Positions 8,589 to 17,856 are shown, numbered from the stretch's first letter. The stretch is DNA of 64,000 nucleotides from VAZQ01 sp036557665 (GCA_036557665.1 DATBHG010000005.1:1-64000); one strand, 5' to 3'. Numbers and translations are program-made. The notes: generated by a model not told the origin, from the sequence alone.

Positions 8589-9779
8589 CTAAACACCGGC
8601 GCGGAAGTGCTTGGAGAGTTTCAGTCCCTGCGCCTGGTAATTTGAGCCGAGGCCTTCGCCATAAAGCGTGCTCGGCCGCTGCAGCATTTTTTCGTAGATG
8701 AGCCGCCCTACGATCTGTCCGTGCTCGAGTATGAAGGGCACTTCGCGCGAGCGCACCTCCAGAACCGCGCGTGCACCACGCCCGCCGGCAGTGACATGTC
8801 CAAAGCCTGGATCGAAAAATCCGGCGTAATGCACGCGGAACTCCCCAACCAGAGGATCGAACGGCACCATCTCCGCGGCATAGTCGGGGGGCACCTGCAC
8901 CGCTTCCTTGGAAGCCAGGATGTAGAATTCGTCCGGATCGAGGATGAGGCTGCGGTCGCTCCGCGAATAGATCGGCTCCCAAAAATCGCCGACATCATAG
9001 GCGGCGTGTCGCTCCACATCGATCAACCCGGTATGATGCTTGGCGCGATATCCGACGATGGCCGCTCGGTTTGTCGCGCCCGCTGGGGGAAAAAGCGCCG
9101 GGATCGAAGCCGAGAGATCCACGCTCACCGCGATGCCCTCGCTCACGTCCGCACCGGTGTCATCGACCAGGCCCTCGCGCGCATGCAGGCTGCGCAGAGC
9201 GTCGGAATCGAGTTGCGCGTGACCGTGACGAAAGCGCAGCTGCGACAGCCGCGAGCCGGTGCGCACCAGCACCGGGAACGTGCGCGGACTGATCTCGGCG
9301 TAGAGCGGGCCGTGATAGCCGGGCTTGATACGGTCGAATCCGCGCGTCTTGTCTGCAATCACCCGCGTGAACACGTCGAGCCGCCCCGTAGAGCTTTTCG
9401 GATTGGCGGCACCGGCAAGCTCCTGCGGCAGGGCGAGAGCCTCGATCAGGGGAGCGATGTAGACGCAGCCCGTCTCCAGCACCGCCCCACTGCCGAGGAT
9501 GATCTCGTGCAGCTTGAGCTCTTGGATGCGCTCGGCCACCGTCGTTCCGGGACCGGGTAGGAAGCTTGCGCGGACGCGGTAGGCAACGTCCCCGAGCCGC
9601 AGGTCGAGACTTGCAGGCTGGATCTGATCGGGCTGGAGCGGTTGCGCCGGCAGGATTGCGCCATCGCGCGCCAGAGCGGCGATCATAAGATCGGGCAGAA
9701 TGCCTTTTCGATTGGGGCCGAAGACGAGCGGCAATGCACTTTCCTCGGGAGTACGCGTGTCACAGGAAGCTTCCGCTGT
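8589..9779 (-). CDS. dcd: 2'-deoxycytidine 5'-triphosphate deaminase
   Basis: This matches the long (about 370-400 residue) alphaproteobacterial dCTP deaminase family, in which two trimer-type dUTPase folds are fused. It deaminates dCTP to dUTP for thymidylate synthesis. Visible parts include QIQPASLDLRLGDVAYRVRA, AGAANPKSSTGRLDVFTRV (the phosphate-binding Ser/Arg motif) and, in the second half, AEMVPFDPLVGEFRVHYAGF, FDPGFGH and LEVRSREVPFILEHGQIV. I place the start at the ATG 9779; an in-frame ATG at 9827 adds 16 non-conserved residues. It is divergent from the metZ leader, an arrangement common in this order. Confidence 0.85.
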   Translation of the reverse strand, partial: TAEASCDTRTPEESALPLVFGPNRKGILPDLMIAALARDGAILPAQPLQPDQIQPASLDLRLGDVAYRVRASFLPGPGTTVAERIQELKLHEIILGSGAVLETGCVYIAPLIEALALPQELAGAANPKSSTGRLDVFTRVIADKTRGFDRIKPGYHGPLYAEISPRTFPVLVRTGSRLSQLRFRHGHAQLDSDALRSLHAREGLVDDTGADVSEGIAVSVDLSASIPALFPPAGATNRAAIVGYRAKHHTGLIDVERHAAYDVGDFWEPIYSRSDRSLILDPDEFYILASKEAVQVPPDYAAEMVPFDPLVGEFRVHYAGFFDPGFGHVTAGGRGARAVLEVRSREVPFILEHGQIVGRLIYEKMLQRPSTLYGEGLGSNYQAQGLKLSKHFRAGV

Positions 9780-9884
9780 CATGCAGCTCTGGCGCACCTG
9801 AAGCACGGCGCAGCTGGACGAGAGCACATCCCCTAACCCAGGATCGTCTTGACGAAAAGGTATCGCCGGCGCTACAGGGGCGTT

Positions 9885-9945
9885 ATCCCCGTGGTCATTT
9901 GAGCCGGCCGGCTTGCAGCCACGTAAAACAACTCGCTAAAAGGCC
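9885..9945 (+). promoter_or_regulatory. SAM-II riboswitch
   Basis: The sequence carries the SAM-II consensus almost letter for letter: GGTCATTTGAGC, then GGCTTGCAGCCACGTAAAAC, then GCTAAAAGG (9935-9943), which together form the classical H-type pseudoknot that binds S-adenosylmethionine. In Alphaproteobacteria this RNA precedes met genes and lowers expression when SAM is abundant. Here it lies just upstream of a terminator hairpin and metZ. Confidence 0.92.
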
Positions 9946-9957
9946 GGGGACGCGTGG

Positions 9958-9988
9958 ACCCGGCGGAGCTTTTCCAGCCGGGTTTTTT
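9958..9988 (+). terminator. Intrinsic terminator between the SAM-II RNA and metZ
   Basis: ACCCGGC (9958-9964) pairs with GCCGGGT (9977-9983) and is followed at once by a run of T (9983-9988), a textbook Rho-independent terminator. It lies 20 bp before the metZ start, so it can act as an attenuator; the CCGGGG at 9943-9949 could compete for pairing. Confidence 0.7.
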
Positions 9989-10008
9989 GTTGGGCAGAGG
10001 AGACTGCA

Positions 10009-11193
10009 ATGTCCGCCAAAAGAAAATATCGGACCGAGACCGAGCTTGTGCACGCCGGTACACTGCGCTCGCCGTTCGGAGAAACCTCGGAAGCGTTGTT
10101 TCTGACCCAAGGTTACGTCTACGAGAGCTCGACCAGCGCAGAAAAGCGGTTCAAGAACGAAGAGCCGGGATACCAGTATTCCCGCTTCTCCAATCCTACG
10201 GTCACGATGTTCGAGCAGCGCATGGCTGCGCTCGAAGGCGCGGAGGCGGCACGCGCGACCGCCACCGGAATGGCGGCGGTCACGACCGCGCTCATGGGGC
10301 AGGTGCGCGCCGGAGATCACATCGTCGCGTCGAAGGCGCTGTTCGGATCGTGTCTCTATGTGGTGGAGGAGCACCTTCCCCGCTACGGCGTTGCCTCGAC
10401 CCTGGTCGATGGCGCCGATCTCGATCAATGGCGCGAGGCGGTGCAGCCCAACACCAAGACATTCTTTTTGGAAACCCCCACCAATCCAGTGCTCGAAGTG
10501 ATCGATATTCAGGGGGTCGCCGAAATTGCACACGCCGCCGGCGCAACGCTTGTCGTGGACAATGTGTTCTCGACACCGATGCTCCAGCGCCCGCTCGAGC
10601 TCGGTGCGGATTGCGTGGTCTATTCCGCAACCAAGCACATCGACGGCCAGGGGCGCTGCCTGGGCGGGATCATTCTGGGCTCCAAAAAGTTCATCACCGA
10701 TCACGTGCACAACCTCATTCGTCAGACCGGCCCTTCCCTTTCACCCTTCAACGCCTGGGTGCTGCTCAAAGGGCTGGAGACTCTTGCGGTGCGCGTGCGG
10801 CGGCAGACCGATACGGCCGCGACCCTGGCGGTAGCGCTGGTCGAGCACCCCAAGATCGCCCGGCTGATCTATCCGGGACGGCCCGACCACCCGCAGGCAG
10901 CCGTTGTGCAGCGTCAGATGCGCGGCGGTTCCACGCTGCTTGCGTTCGAGATCAAGGGCGGCAAGGCCGGCGCCTTTCGTTTCCAGGACACTCTCAAGCT
11001 GGTGCGCATAAGCAATAATCTCGGTGATGCGAAGAGCCTGATTACCCACCCCGCGACCACCACCCATCAACGGCTCACCCCCGCGGCACGGGCCGCGCTC
11101 GGGATCAGCGATGGCCTGGTGCGGCTGTCATGCGGGCTGGAACACCCCGACGACCTGGTCGAGGACGTGTTTACCGCTCTTGAGGCGGTGTGA
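10009..11193 (+). CDS. metZ: O-succinylhomoserine sulfhydrylase
   Basis: The 394-residue protein is a Cys/Met-metabolism PLP enzyme. It shows YQYSRFSNPTV near residue 45, the PLP-phosphate binding ATATGMAAVTTAL, VVDNVFSTPMLQRPLELGAD with the PLP-contacting Asp, and the PLP-lysine in YSATKHIDGQGRCLGG (~residues 205-220). It should convert O-succinylhomoserine and sulfide to homocysteine in the cytoplasm. ATG 10009 follows AGAGGAG. Control by the upstream SAM-II riboswitch and terminator fits a methionine-pathway gene. The assignment to MetZ rather than cystathionine gamma-synthase rests on this order's usual gene context. Confidence 0.9.
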   Translation: MSAKRKYRTETELVHAGTLRSPFGETSEALFLTQGYVYESSTSAEKRFKNEEPGYQYSRFSNPTVTMFEQRMAALEGAEAARATATGMAAVTTALMGQVRAGDHIVASKALFGSCLYVVEEHLPRYGVASTLVDGADLDQWREAVQPNTKTFFLETPTNPVLEVIDIQGVAEIAHAAGATLVVDNVFSTPMLQRPLELGADCVVYSATKHIDGQGRCLGGIILGSKKFITDHVHNLIRQTGPSLSPFNAWVLLKGLETLAVRVRRQTDTAATLAVALVEHPKIARLIYPGRPDHPQAAVVQRQMRGGSTLLAFEIKGGKAGAFRFQDTLKLVRISNNLGDAKSLITHPATTTHQRLTPAARAALGISDGLVRLSCGLEHPDDLVEDVFTALEAV

Positions 11194-11200
11194 ACGGCTC

Positions 11201-12097
11201 CTAGCGCGGAAGCCGAGATCCTGCCGCAGTGGGCGAGGAAGGATGGATGTGGGCGCCGCCGGCAATTGCGGTCGGACGCAAGGCCGCTTCGGCAATCGCG
11301 ATGCCGAGCGCCTTGGCCAGGCAGGCGTAGCTCCAGTCGTTCATGTGCAAGCCATCCGGTGACACGAAGGATTCGAACGACAGATGAGCCGCCGAATACC
11401 AGTGCCGCATCAGCTCAAAGCGGTGAAATACGCCGACATGCTCCGCCTTCGCACTGGCGGAAATGAGCTTGACCATATTCTCGCAGTTGGGCTTGGCGAT
11501 GACACGAGGCGCGTATTGCGGGTCGATGAGCACCACATCCGCCCCGCTCGCCTTTAGTCGTTGCAGACCTTCATGGAGCTCCCCGGCATGCGGAGGCAGG
11601 GCGCGGTTGCGCAGCACCGAGTTCGTTCCGACCTGCCACAGCACGAGGTCGGGATGCTCGGAAAGCACCGCGCTGTCGAGTCGCTTTAGCATGTCGGTGA
11701 TTTCCTCGCCGTTCACGCCACGGTTCAAGACCGTGAACTCCTGTCCCGGAAAGCGCCGGGTAAGCTCCTGCGCGAGGCGATTGGGATAGCTTGCTGCCGA
11801 TGAGCTTGCGCCGGCGCCGTAGGTGGACGACGAGCCCAAAGCCACGATCTTGATCGGCTTGCCGGCGGCGAGAAGTCGTGCGGTGCGGCGAAGCGGATAA
11901 TCAAACCGCGCCTCGTCAGCGGTAATGGTGCATGCAGAAGGCCCCTGGCGCGTCGGAGCGGAGGACAGGGCCGAGGGCGCGGTCGGAGCCGTCATTGCGC
12001 CGGGTGCTTGCGCCGCTGCTGGTAACGAGACGAATAAACTTGCCGCCAGGAGCGCACCGCAGACCAGCGCGCACCGCAATAAAGTCCCCCTCTGCAT
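11201..12097 (-). CDS. Secreted SGNH/GDSL hydrolase
   Basis: The 298-residue product has an N-terminal signal peptide ending PAAAQ and an Ala/Pro/Thr-rich linker. The SGNH fold follows: block I ALGSSSTYGAGASS with the nucleophile Ser in GSSS, block II Gly in NRGVNGEEI, block III in QVGTNSVLRN, and the C-terminal DGLHMND with Asp/His. It should act as a periplasmic esterase or acyl-transferring hydrolase. A paralogue with the same layout and opgC lie immediately upstream on the same strand (12141-14062), which suggests work on periplasmic glucans or another envelope glycan; that role is inference. Confidence 0.82.
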   Translation of the reverse strand: MQRGTLLRCALVCGALLAASLFVSLPAAAQAPGAMTAPTAPSALSSAPTRQGPSACTITADEARFDYPLRRTARLLAAGKPIKIVALGSSSTYGAGASSSAASYPNRLAQELTRRFPGQEFTVLNRGVNGEEITDMLKRLDSAVLSEHPDLVLWQVGTNSVLRNRALPPHAGELHEGLQRLKASGADVVLIDPQYAPRVIAKPNCENMVKLISASAKAEHVGVFHRFELMRHWYSAAHLSFESFVSPDGLHMNDWSYACLAKALGIAIAEAALRPTAIAGGAHIHPSSPTAAGSRLPR

Positions 12098-12140
12098 AGT
12101 CTCAGTTCCGTTCCCTGCTGGTCCCTGCTGGAATGCTTGT

Positions 12141-12896
12141 TTATTGAGCTATTTTCTGTTCGCTCCCGCGCAAGTGCGCTCCGTCCAGAATCATAGCCGC
12201 CATGCCATGCGCAATGCAGTCGTGCACTTGCGACGCAAGGACGTTGTCCTTGCCGGTGGCAAAAAGGTCGAACGCACCCGTATCCGCCCAGTGGTGCATG
12301 ATCGACAGCCGGTCGAACAAAGGGACTTCGCGTTGCTGAGCAACCACCCGCATCGTGTCCGCATATGGCCCGAGCGCCACCATCATGTCCGTACGAGGAC
12401 TATATTGCATATTCATCAAGATGACGTCGGCCCCACTGTTTTGCAATACCTCGATACCTTCATCGAGGGCCGAGCGAAACTCCTCCGGCTCAATGCCGCG
12501 AATGGCGTCAATCGTACCCGTCTGCCACACGACCAGATCGGGCTTCTCGACCGCGACGAGCTTTTCCATCCCCTTTGCCATGTCCTCTGCCGTTTGCCGG
12601 CTTCGGACCAGAGGCACGACCTTGACCTCTGTGCCGGGAAGCCGCTGCTTGAGCACAGCTTCGAGACGAGCCGGGTACGCCGAGGTCGGGCCGTTGGGCC
12701 CGGCAAGGGCCGAGGACCCCGTCCCGACCACGGCAACCCTCAGCCGGTGATCGTCCTTAACGACCGCGCTAACGCGCTTCAAGTCATTGTTCCCAATGAC
12801 TAAATATTCCGAGATGTCGCAACTGGGGTGTTCTGCGGCCGATGCGTTGGCAAGCGCGCAAAGAAATGTCGCAACCATTCCAACGAGCATTTTCAT
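12141..12896 (-). CDS. Secreted SGNH-like hydrolase, divergent
   Basis: I use ATG 12896, which overlaps the opgC stop (ATGA) and follows GGGAGG. The 251-residue product has a signal peptide (VGMVATFLCALANASA) and SGNH-like blocks: AVVGTGSSALAG, VVWQTGTIDAIRG and an ILMNMQYSPR strand. The C-terminal DG-H pair is not obvious, so catalysis may be altered; it could be a pseudo-enzyme. It resembles the next gene (11201-12097) in the strand order and spacing of motifs. Coupling to opgC suggests co-function in the envelope. Confidence 0.75.
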   Translation of the reverse strand: MKMLVGMVATFLCALANASAAEHPSCDISEYLVIGNNDLKRVSAVVKDDHRLRVAVVGTGSSALAGPNGPTSAYPARLEAVLKQRLPGTEVKVVPLVRSRQTAEDMAKGMEKLVAVEKPDLVVWQTGTIDAIRGIEPEEFRSALDEGIEVLQNSGADVILMNMQYSPRTDMMVALGPYADTMRVVAQQREVPLFDRLSIMHHWADTGAFDLFATGKDNVLASQVHDCIAHGMAAMILDGAHLRGSEQKIAQ

Positions 12897-14062
12897 GCCT
12901 CGCCTCCCGCGAGGTCCGCGTCCGGCGGCTTCTTCGGCCGCGATGTGGGGCTTCGCCCTCCTGCGCGCTTGTACCATCTGAGCAGGCCGGCAGCCGCAAT
13001 CATTATGAGAATGCCTAATGCGCTGGCAAGCACCTGCATCCAAAGCGCAGGCGATACCTCGGTCATGGCGAAATGGGCTGCGAACGACAGAAACACGCCG
13101 AGGCAGAAGATTTCCAGCGAATGCTGGCCGCAGATGATCGCCGGCTGCAACCAACGCGACGCCAGACCGGGCCAATCGCGTGGGACAAAATGCACCGTTA
13201 CCACCGCCAGTGCCAGAAAATGGGCAAATCGCAGGACGTCGAGATTGACCTTGTCGATCGGGTAGATCAACTCCTCGAGCCAGTGTGGTACGTACTGGCT
13301 CATAACGGGCACATACCACGTGAGTGAAATCAGAAACGCGAATGCGAGATAAGCTGCAGCAACGAGCAGAGTCGCGCGCGCCTCAAATACGGCACTCAGA
13401 CGCTGCGCTCCCCCCAGCGCGCACCAGGCTCCGAAGACAAACAACAGCTGCCACGCAAATGGATTGAAGAACCAGTGACCGGTCGGATAGCTCGGCAGAT
13501 TCCAGTTGAAGTGCCAGGTCAGCACGTAGAGCAGCACCGACGCGGCCAGGGCCTGGCTCGATCGACGCAGCAGCAGCCAGAGGATCGGCGGAAACAGCAG
13601 CAGGAGCACGATATAGAGCGGCAGCACATCCATGTTGGCGGGCTTGAACTTGAGCAGCAGCGCCTGGATGATCGTAGCATCCGGCTGCTTGAGGAAATCC
13701 AGAATGTTGGTTTCCTCCGCATAAAGCGGGTTTTCGAAACTGTTGGCGATGTAGGTAATCTCGGCGAGATAGATTGCGAAAAGGAACACATGCGCGACAT
13801 AGATCTGCCAGGCCCGCCGCAGGATATGCGCGCCCGCTATCACGAAGCCGCGCTCTCGCATTTCCCGGCCATAAACGAATGCAGCGGTATAGCCCGATAC
13901 AAAGACAAAGATCTCGGTTGCGTCGCTGAAGCCATAATTGCGGATGGTCGCCCAGGCCACGAGATTGGACGGGATGTGGTCGAGAAAGATCAGCCACAGC
14001 GCGATCCCGCGAAACAGATCGAGCCTCAGATCGCGTCCAGTGGTGATTACAGGAGCATGCAT
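12893..14062 (-). CDS. opgC: OpgC-family membrane acyltransferase
   Basis: This is an integral membrane protein of about 390 residues with around ten hydrophobic helices. It starts with the family motif RDLRLDLFRGIALWLIFLDH, continues with FVSGYTAAFVYGREM, and ends in a Lys/Pro-rich cytoplasmic tail. OpgC proteins transfer succinyl groups to osmoregulated periplasmic glucans. I favour ATG 14062 because the upstream in-frame ATGs (14113, 14158) run into the divergent apaG start at 14145. Two secreted SGNH hydrolases follow in the same direction, the first overlapping by 4 bp, so the three form an operon for glucan modification (inference). Confidence 0.85.
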   Translation of the reverse strand: MHAPVITTGRDLRLDLFRGIALWLIFLDHIPSNLVAWATIRNYGFSDATEIFVFVSGYTAAFVYGREMRERGFVIAGAHILRRAWQIYVAHVFLFAIYLAEITYIANSFENPLYAEETNILDFLKQPDATIIQALLLKFKPANMDVLPLYIVLLLLFPPILWLLLRRSSQALAASVLLYVLTWHFNWNLPSYPTGHWFFNPFAWQLLFVFGAWCALGGAQRLSAVFEARATLLVAAAYLAFAFLISLTWYVPVMSQYVPHWLEELIYPIDKVNLDVLRFAHFLALAVVTVHFVPRDWPGLASRWLQPAIICGQHSLEIFCLGVFLSFAAHFAMTEVSPALWMQVLASALGILIMIAAAGLLRWYKRAGGRSPTSRPKKPPDADLAGGEA

Positions 14063-14144
14063 CGCGGAGAGCTTGCCTGACGGGGACGGTCGTCGAAAGT
14101 CGTACGGTGCCATCACCGGATTAGCAGAGGCAAAGGACGGAACT

Positions 14145-14555
14145 ATGGACAGGGCCAAATCACCTTATCGTGCCGTGACACGGCAGATCGAAGTGAAGGC
14201 GGTCCCGCGGTTTTTGCCGGAGCGCTCGTCGCCGGAAAATGGCTACTACTTCTGGGCTTATACGATCACGCTCACGAATTTGGGAGCCGAGACGGTCCAG
14301 CTCAAGACGAGGCACTGGCGCATCACGGACGGGCAGGGCCGGCTTCAGGAAGTGCGTGGGGCGGGTGTGGTGGGCGAGGAACCCGTGCTCAAACCGGGCC
14401 AGAATTTCGAATACACGAGCGGCGTGCCGCTTCCGACCGCATCCGGCTTCATGACCGGCACTTACGGCATGATCAGCGCTGCTGGTGAGGCCTTCGACAT
14501 CGAAATACCCGCCTTTTCGCTGGACATGCCGCAACGGACACGGACGATCAACTAA
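14145..14555 (+). CDS. apaG: ApaG family protein
   Basis: The 136-residue product is a full-length ApaG: a single fibronectin-III-like beta-sandwich with ENGYYFWAYTITLTNLGAET, LKTRHWRITDGQGR, VRGAGVVGEEPVLKPG and MTGTYGMISAAGEAFDIEIP. ATG 14145 follows AAGGA with a proper spacer. The family is linked to cobalt/magnesium homeostasis and Ap4A metabolism in enterobacteria, but its biochemical activity is not settled. It is divergent from opgC and the 5' ends are very close. Confidence 0.9.
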   Translation: MDRAKSPYRAVTRQIEVKAVPRFLPERSSPENGYYFWAYTITLTNLGAETVQLKTRHWRITDGQGRLQEVRGAGVVGEEPVLKPGQNFEYTSGVPLPTASGFMTGTYGMISAAGEAFDIEIPAFSLDMPQRTRTIN

Positions 14556-14633
14556 CCCATGCATTTATCGCGGCGACCAAGTTTTCTGACCAGGTCGGGG
14601 CCGACGAGGGCATGGGAACCGCGTCACGTCGCA

Positions 14634-15641
14634 TCAGGATGGAGTCTCACGCAATTCCGAGGGATCAAACGCATATATCGAGTTGCAGAACTGGCAGGTA
14701 ACGACAATCTTGCCGTTTTCCACCATCTCGTCGCGGTCCGTCTGGGGAAAGCTTCGGAGCATCCGTTCCACTTTCTCGCGCGAGCAGGAGCACTGGGCAC
14801 GTAGATCCCTGCTGCGAAAAACCCGCACTCCGCGCTGATGAAAAAGGCGATAAAGAAGCTGCTCAGATGACAATTCAGGGTCCAGCAGCTCCAGGTCCTG
14901 GACCGACGCCACGAGGGCGCTGCCTTCAACCCAGGCCTCATCCTCCGGCACCTCGTCCGGCTGCATCCCCGGTGGGACATCGCCGGGGCTGAGATCAGGC
15001 CGGCGGGCGCGCTCCCCCGATGCAGGCAGGAATTGCAGGAGCAGCCCGCCAGCACGCCACCGATGTTGGGCGCCATTGTGTGCGGCTCGCAACTCCTCCG
15101 CCACGGCCAGGCGTACCCGCGTCGGAATCTGCTCCGAACGCAGAAAATACTCATGGGCGGCGTGCTCGAGATCCTTGCCCTCCAGCGCCACGATCCCCTG
15201 GTAACGCGCGGTATCGGTGCCCTGGTCGATGGTCATGGCCAAGTGACCGTGCCCGAGCATTGCGCCGGGGTCGGTAGCCCTCGACGCGATCGCCGCAGCA
15301 ACCCGGCTCCCATCAAATCTGGCGCAAGCCCGGATCTGATCAGGGGTGGTGTAATCGACGACCAGCATCCGTACTGGACCGTCGCTCTGGGTTTGCAGAA
15401 TGAAGCGGCCGTCGAACTTGAGCGTCGAGCCGAGCAGCACCGTAAGCACGATTGCCTCGCCCAGAAGCTTGGCGACAGGCGCGGGATAGCGGTGCCGTGA
15501 AAGAATGCTGTCGATGGCCGGACCGAAGCGCACCAGACGTCCCCGAAGCTCCAGGGCCTCGACCCGAAAGGGCAGTATCGTATCGTCAGCGGAGGTCGCC
15601 GCAGGCGCGCGGGTCGGAACGACGGGTTGAGGTTGTGGCAT
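14634..15641 (-). CDS. hslO: Redox-regulated chaperone Hsp33
   Basis: Hsp33 is a cytoplasmic holdase that is switched on when its zinc-binding cysteines are oxidised. The 335-residue product has the N-terminal core and the C-terminal zinc site as CxC (AQCSCSREK) and CxxC (VTCQFCNSIYAF). It is longer than the E. coli protein (292 residues), with a Pro/Ala-rich N-terminus. It is followed on the same strand only by intergenic DNA and preceded by argF, the frequent argD-argF-hslO order of Hyphomicrobiales. Confidence 0.93.
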   Translation of the reverse strand: MPQPQPVVPTRAPAATSADDTILPFRVEALELRGRLVRFGPAIDSILSRHRYPAPVAKLLGEAIVLTVLLGSTLKFDGRFILQTQSDGPVRMLVVDYTTPDQIRACARFDGSRVAAAIASRATDPGAMLGHGHLAMTIDQGTDTARYQGIVALEGKDLEHAAHEYFLRSEQIPTRVRLAVAEELRAAHNGAQHRWRAGGLLLQFLPASGERARRPDLSPGDVPPGMQPDEVPEDEAWVEGSALVASVQDLELLDPELSSEQLLYRLFHQRGVRVFRSRDLRAQCSCSREKVERMLRSFPQTDRDEMVENGKIVVTCQFCNSIYAFDPSELRETPS

Positions 15642-15709
15642 ACCGGTTCAATATAATGTGCAGCGGGGAAAGTGACACCGCTTTGCCCGGCCGAGCGCGG
15701 GCGCGCTCT

Positions 15710-16642
15710 CTATGACGCTGCGACGCTGGGTTGGCCGAAGCACCAGGCCAGGATGCCTTTTTGGGCATGCACCCGGTTCTCGGCCTCATCGAACACGATG
15801 GATCGGGGCCCGTCGATCACCTCGTCGGTAACCTCTTCGCCGCGATGCGCGGGCAGACAGTGCATGAACACCGCAGTCGGCTTGGCAAGCGCCATCAGCG
15901 CCGCATTCACCTGATAGGGCCTGAGCAGATTGTGCCGCCGCGGTCCGTTGGTGTCCCCCATCGACACCCAGGTATCCGTCACCACGCAGTCCGCGCCTTC
16001 CACCGCCTCCTCCGGATCGTGGCCGACGCGGATAGAGGCGCCCGATCGTTCGATCCAGTCGAGCAGCGGCCTCTTCGGGGCGAGCTCCGCCGGGGTTGCG
16101 ACTCGGAGATGAAAGTCGAAGCGCTCCGCCGCGTGCATCCAGGAAACGAGCACGTTATTGGCGGCGCCGCTCCAAGCCACGGTCTTACCTCGGACCGGCC
16201 CGCGGTGCTCCTCCAAGGTCATGACGTCCGCAAGCACCTGGCACGGGTGCGACTGTCGCGTGAGCCCGTTGATCACAGGCACCGTAGCGTGGCGCGCAAG
16301 CTCGACCACCATCTCGTGGTCCAGCTCGCGGATCATGATGGCGTCGACGTAGCGCGATAGGACGCGTGCCGTATCGGCCGTCGTCTCGCCTCGACCGAGC
16401 TGCATCTCCTGCCCAGTGAGCACGATGGTTCCGCCGCCGAGCTGGCGCATGGCGACGTCGAAGGAAACGCGCGTGCGCGTCGAGGGCTTGTCGAAGATCA
16501 TGGCCAACGTTCGTCCCTCGAGCGCCGCACCGCTCTTCGCGGGATTTTTCTTCATCGTTTGCCCGGCGGTGAGGATGCCACGCAGCTCCCGCGGAGAAAT
16601 GTCGACGAGATCGAGGAAATGCCGGATCGCACCCGCGCTCAC
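15710..16642 (-). CDS. argF: Ornithine carbamoyltransferase
   Basis: The 310-residue enzyme makes citrulline from ornithine and carbamoyl phosphate in arginine synthesis. The carbamoyl-phosphate motif STRTRVSF, the ornithine-binding region and HCLPAHRGEEV near the C-terminus are all present. Its length is normal. Its start overlaps the argD stop by 4 bp, so argD-argF-hslO is read as one transcript from upstream of 17856. Confidence 0.95.
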   Translation of the reverse strand: MSAGAIRHFLDLVDISPRELRGILTAGQTMKKNPAKSGAALEGRTLAMIFDKPSTRTRVSFDVAMRQLGGGTIVLTGQEMQLGRGETTADTARVLSRYVDAIMIRELDHEMVVELARHATVPVINGLTRQSHPCQVLADVMTLEEHRGPVRGKTVAWSGAANNVLVSWMHAAERFDFHLRVATPAELAPKRPLLDWIERSGASIRVGHDPEEAVEGADCVVTDTWVSMGDTNGPRRHNLLRPYQVNAALMALAKPTAVFMHCLPAHRGEEVTDEVIDGPRSIVFDEAENRVHAQKGILAWCFGQPSVAAS

Positions 16643-17856
16643 GCGGCGGCTCCCTCGGCCGGCTGCGCGTGCGCCTCGGACAGACGCGCGCAGGCGCGGT
16701 CTATCCGCTCGACCCCTTCGGACAACTCCTCGTCTGTTATGGTGAGCGGGGGCAGTAACCGGACTACATTGTCGCCGGCTGCCACGGCTATCAATTTCTC
16801 GTCGCGCAGCTCCTTGACCAGATCGCTGCTCGGCACCACCGCGCGCAACCCGAGGAGCAACCCTTCCCCGCGCACTTCCGCAATGAGCCCCGGATAGCGG
16901 TCCTTGATCTCGGCGAGCTTCTGCTTGAGCAGCAGCGAGCTGCGGCGCACCCGATCGAGAAATCCGTCCGCGAGCATGACATCAAGCACCGCATTCGCCG
17001 CCGCCATGGCGAGCGGATTGCCGCCGAAAGTGGACCCGTGGGTCCCGGCCGTCATCCCCTTGCCGGCTTCGCTGGTGGTCAAGCAGGCGCCGAGTGGAAA
17101 GCCGCCGCCGAGCGCCTTGGCCAGTGCCATGATATCGGGCTCGACCCCGCAGCGCTGGTATGCGAACAGCTCTCCTGTCCTGCCCATTCCGGTCTGCACT
17201 TCATCAAAGATCAGCAGCAGCCCGTTGTCGTCGCAGAGCCGTCGCAGTGCCCGGAGGAAATCGGGCGCCAGCGCCCGCACTCCGCCCTCACCCATGATCG
17301 GCTCGATCAGGATGGCGGCCGTCTGCGGCCCGACTGCGCGCTTGGTCGCGGCCAAGTCGCCGAAAGGCATTTGATCGAAGCCCTCAACCACGGGACCGAA
17401 CCCCTCCAGATATTTCTTCTGTCCACCCGCTGCGAGGGTGGCCAGCGTGCGTCCGTGGAACGCGCCTTCATATGTGATGATGCGGTAACGCTCAGGGCGC
17501 TCGCATGCGGACTGGTATTTGCGCGCGGTCTTGATCGCGCATTCCAACGCTTCGGCGCCTGAATTGCAGAAGAAGACCAGATCGGCGAAGCTTGCCGCGC
17601 AAAGCCGTTCGGCCAGCCGCTCTGCCTCGGGAATGCGGTACAGATTCGAGACGTGCCAGAGTTTTTTGGATTGCTCGACGATTGCCGCCACAAGATGCGG
17701 ATGTGCATGGCCGAGCGCGTTGACCGCTACACCCGAGGTGAAGTCCAGGTAACGCTCGCCATTCACCGCAACGAGCCAAACCCCCTCGCCGCGATCGAAT
17801 GCGAGATCGACACGCGCATAGGTGGGAAGCAGGTGCGAAACCGGACTGTGGCTCAT
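16639..17856 (-). CDS. argD: Acetylornithine aminotransferase
   Basis: The 405-residue class III PLP aminotransferase is normal in length. It shows FCNSGAEALECAIKTARKY, FHGRTLATLAAGGQ, the PLP-binding LLIFDEVQTGMGRTGELFAY and the Schiff-base lysine in MALAKALGGGFPLGACL. It converts N-acetylglutamate semialdehyde to acetylornithine, and may also serve as succinyldiaminopimelate aminotransferase, as in other bacteria. It is the first gene of the argD-argF-hslO set. Confidence 0.95.
   Translation of the reverse strand: MSHSPVSHLLPTYARVDLAFDRGEGVWLVAVNGERYLDFTSGVAVNALGHAHPHLVAAIVEQSKKLWHVSNLYRIPEAERLAERLCAASFADLVFFCNSGAEALECAIKTARKYQSACERPERYRIITYEGAFHGRTLATLAAGGQKKYLEGFGPVVEGFDQMPFGDLAATKRAVGPQTAAILIEPIMGEGGVRALAPDFLRALRRLCDDNGLLLIFDEVQTGMGRTGELFAYQRCGVEPDIMALAKALGGGFPLGACLTTSEAGKGMTAGTHGSTFGGNPLAMAAANAVLDVMLADGFLDRVRRSSLLLKQKLAEIKDRYPGLIAEVRGEGLLLGLRAVVPSSDLVKELRDEKLIAVAAGDNVVRLLPPLTITDEELSEGVERIDRACARLSEAHAQPAEGAAA

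Noticed and set aside
13938..14144. Extended N-terminus of the ApaG frame
   Set aside because: The ATG at 14145 has a good ribosome-binding site and matches the family's usual start; the upstream part overlaps opgC.
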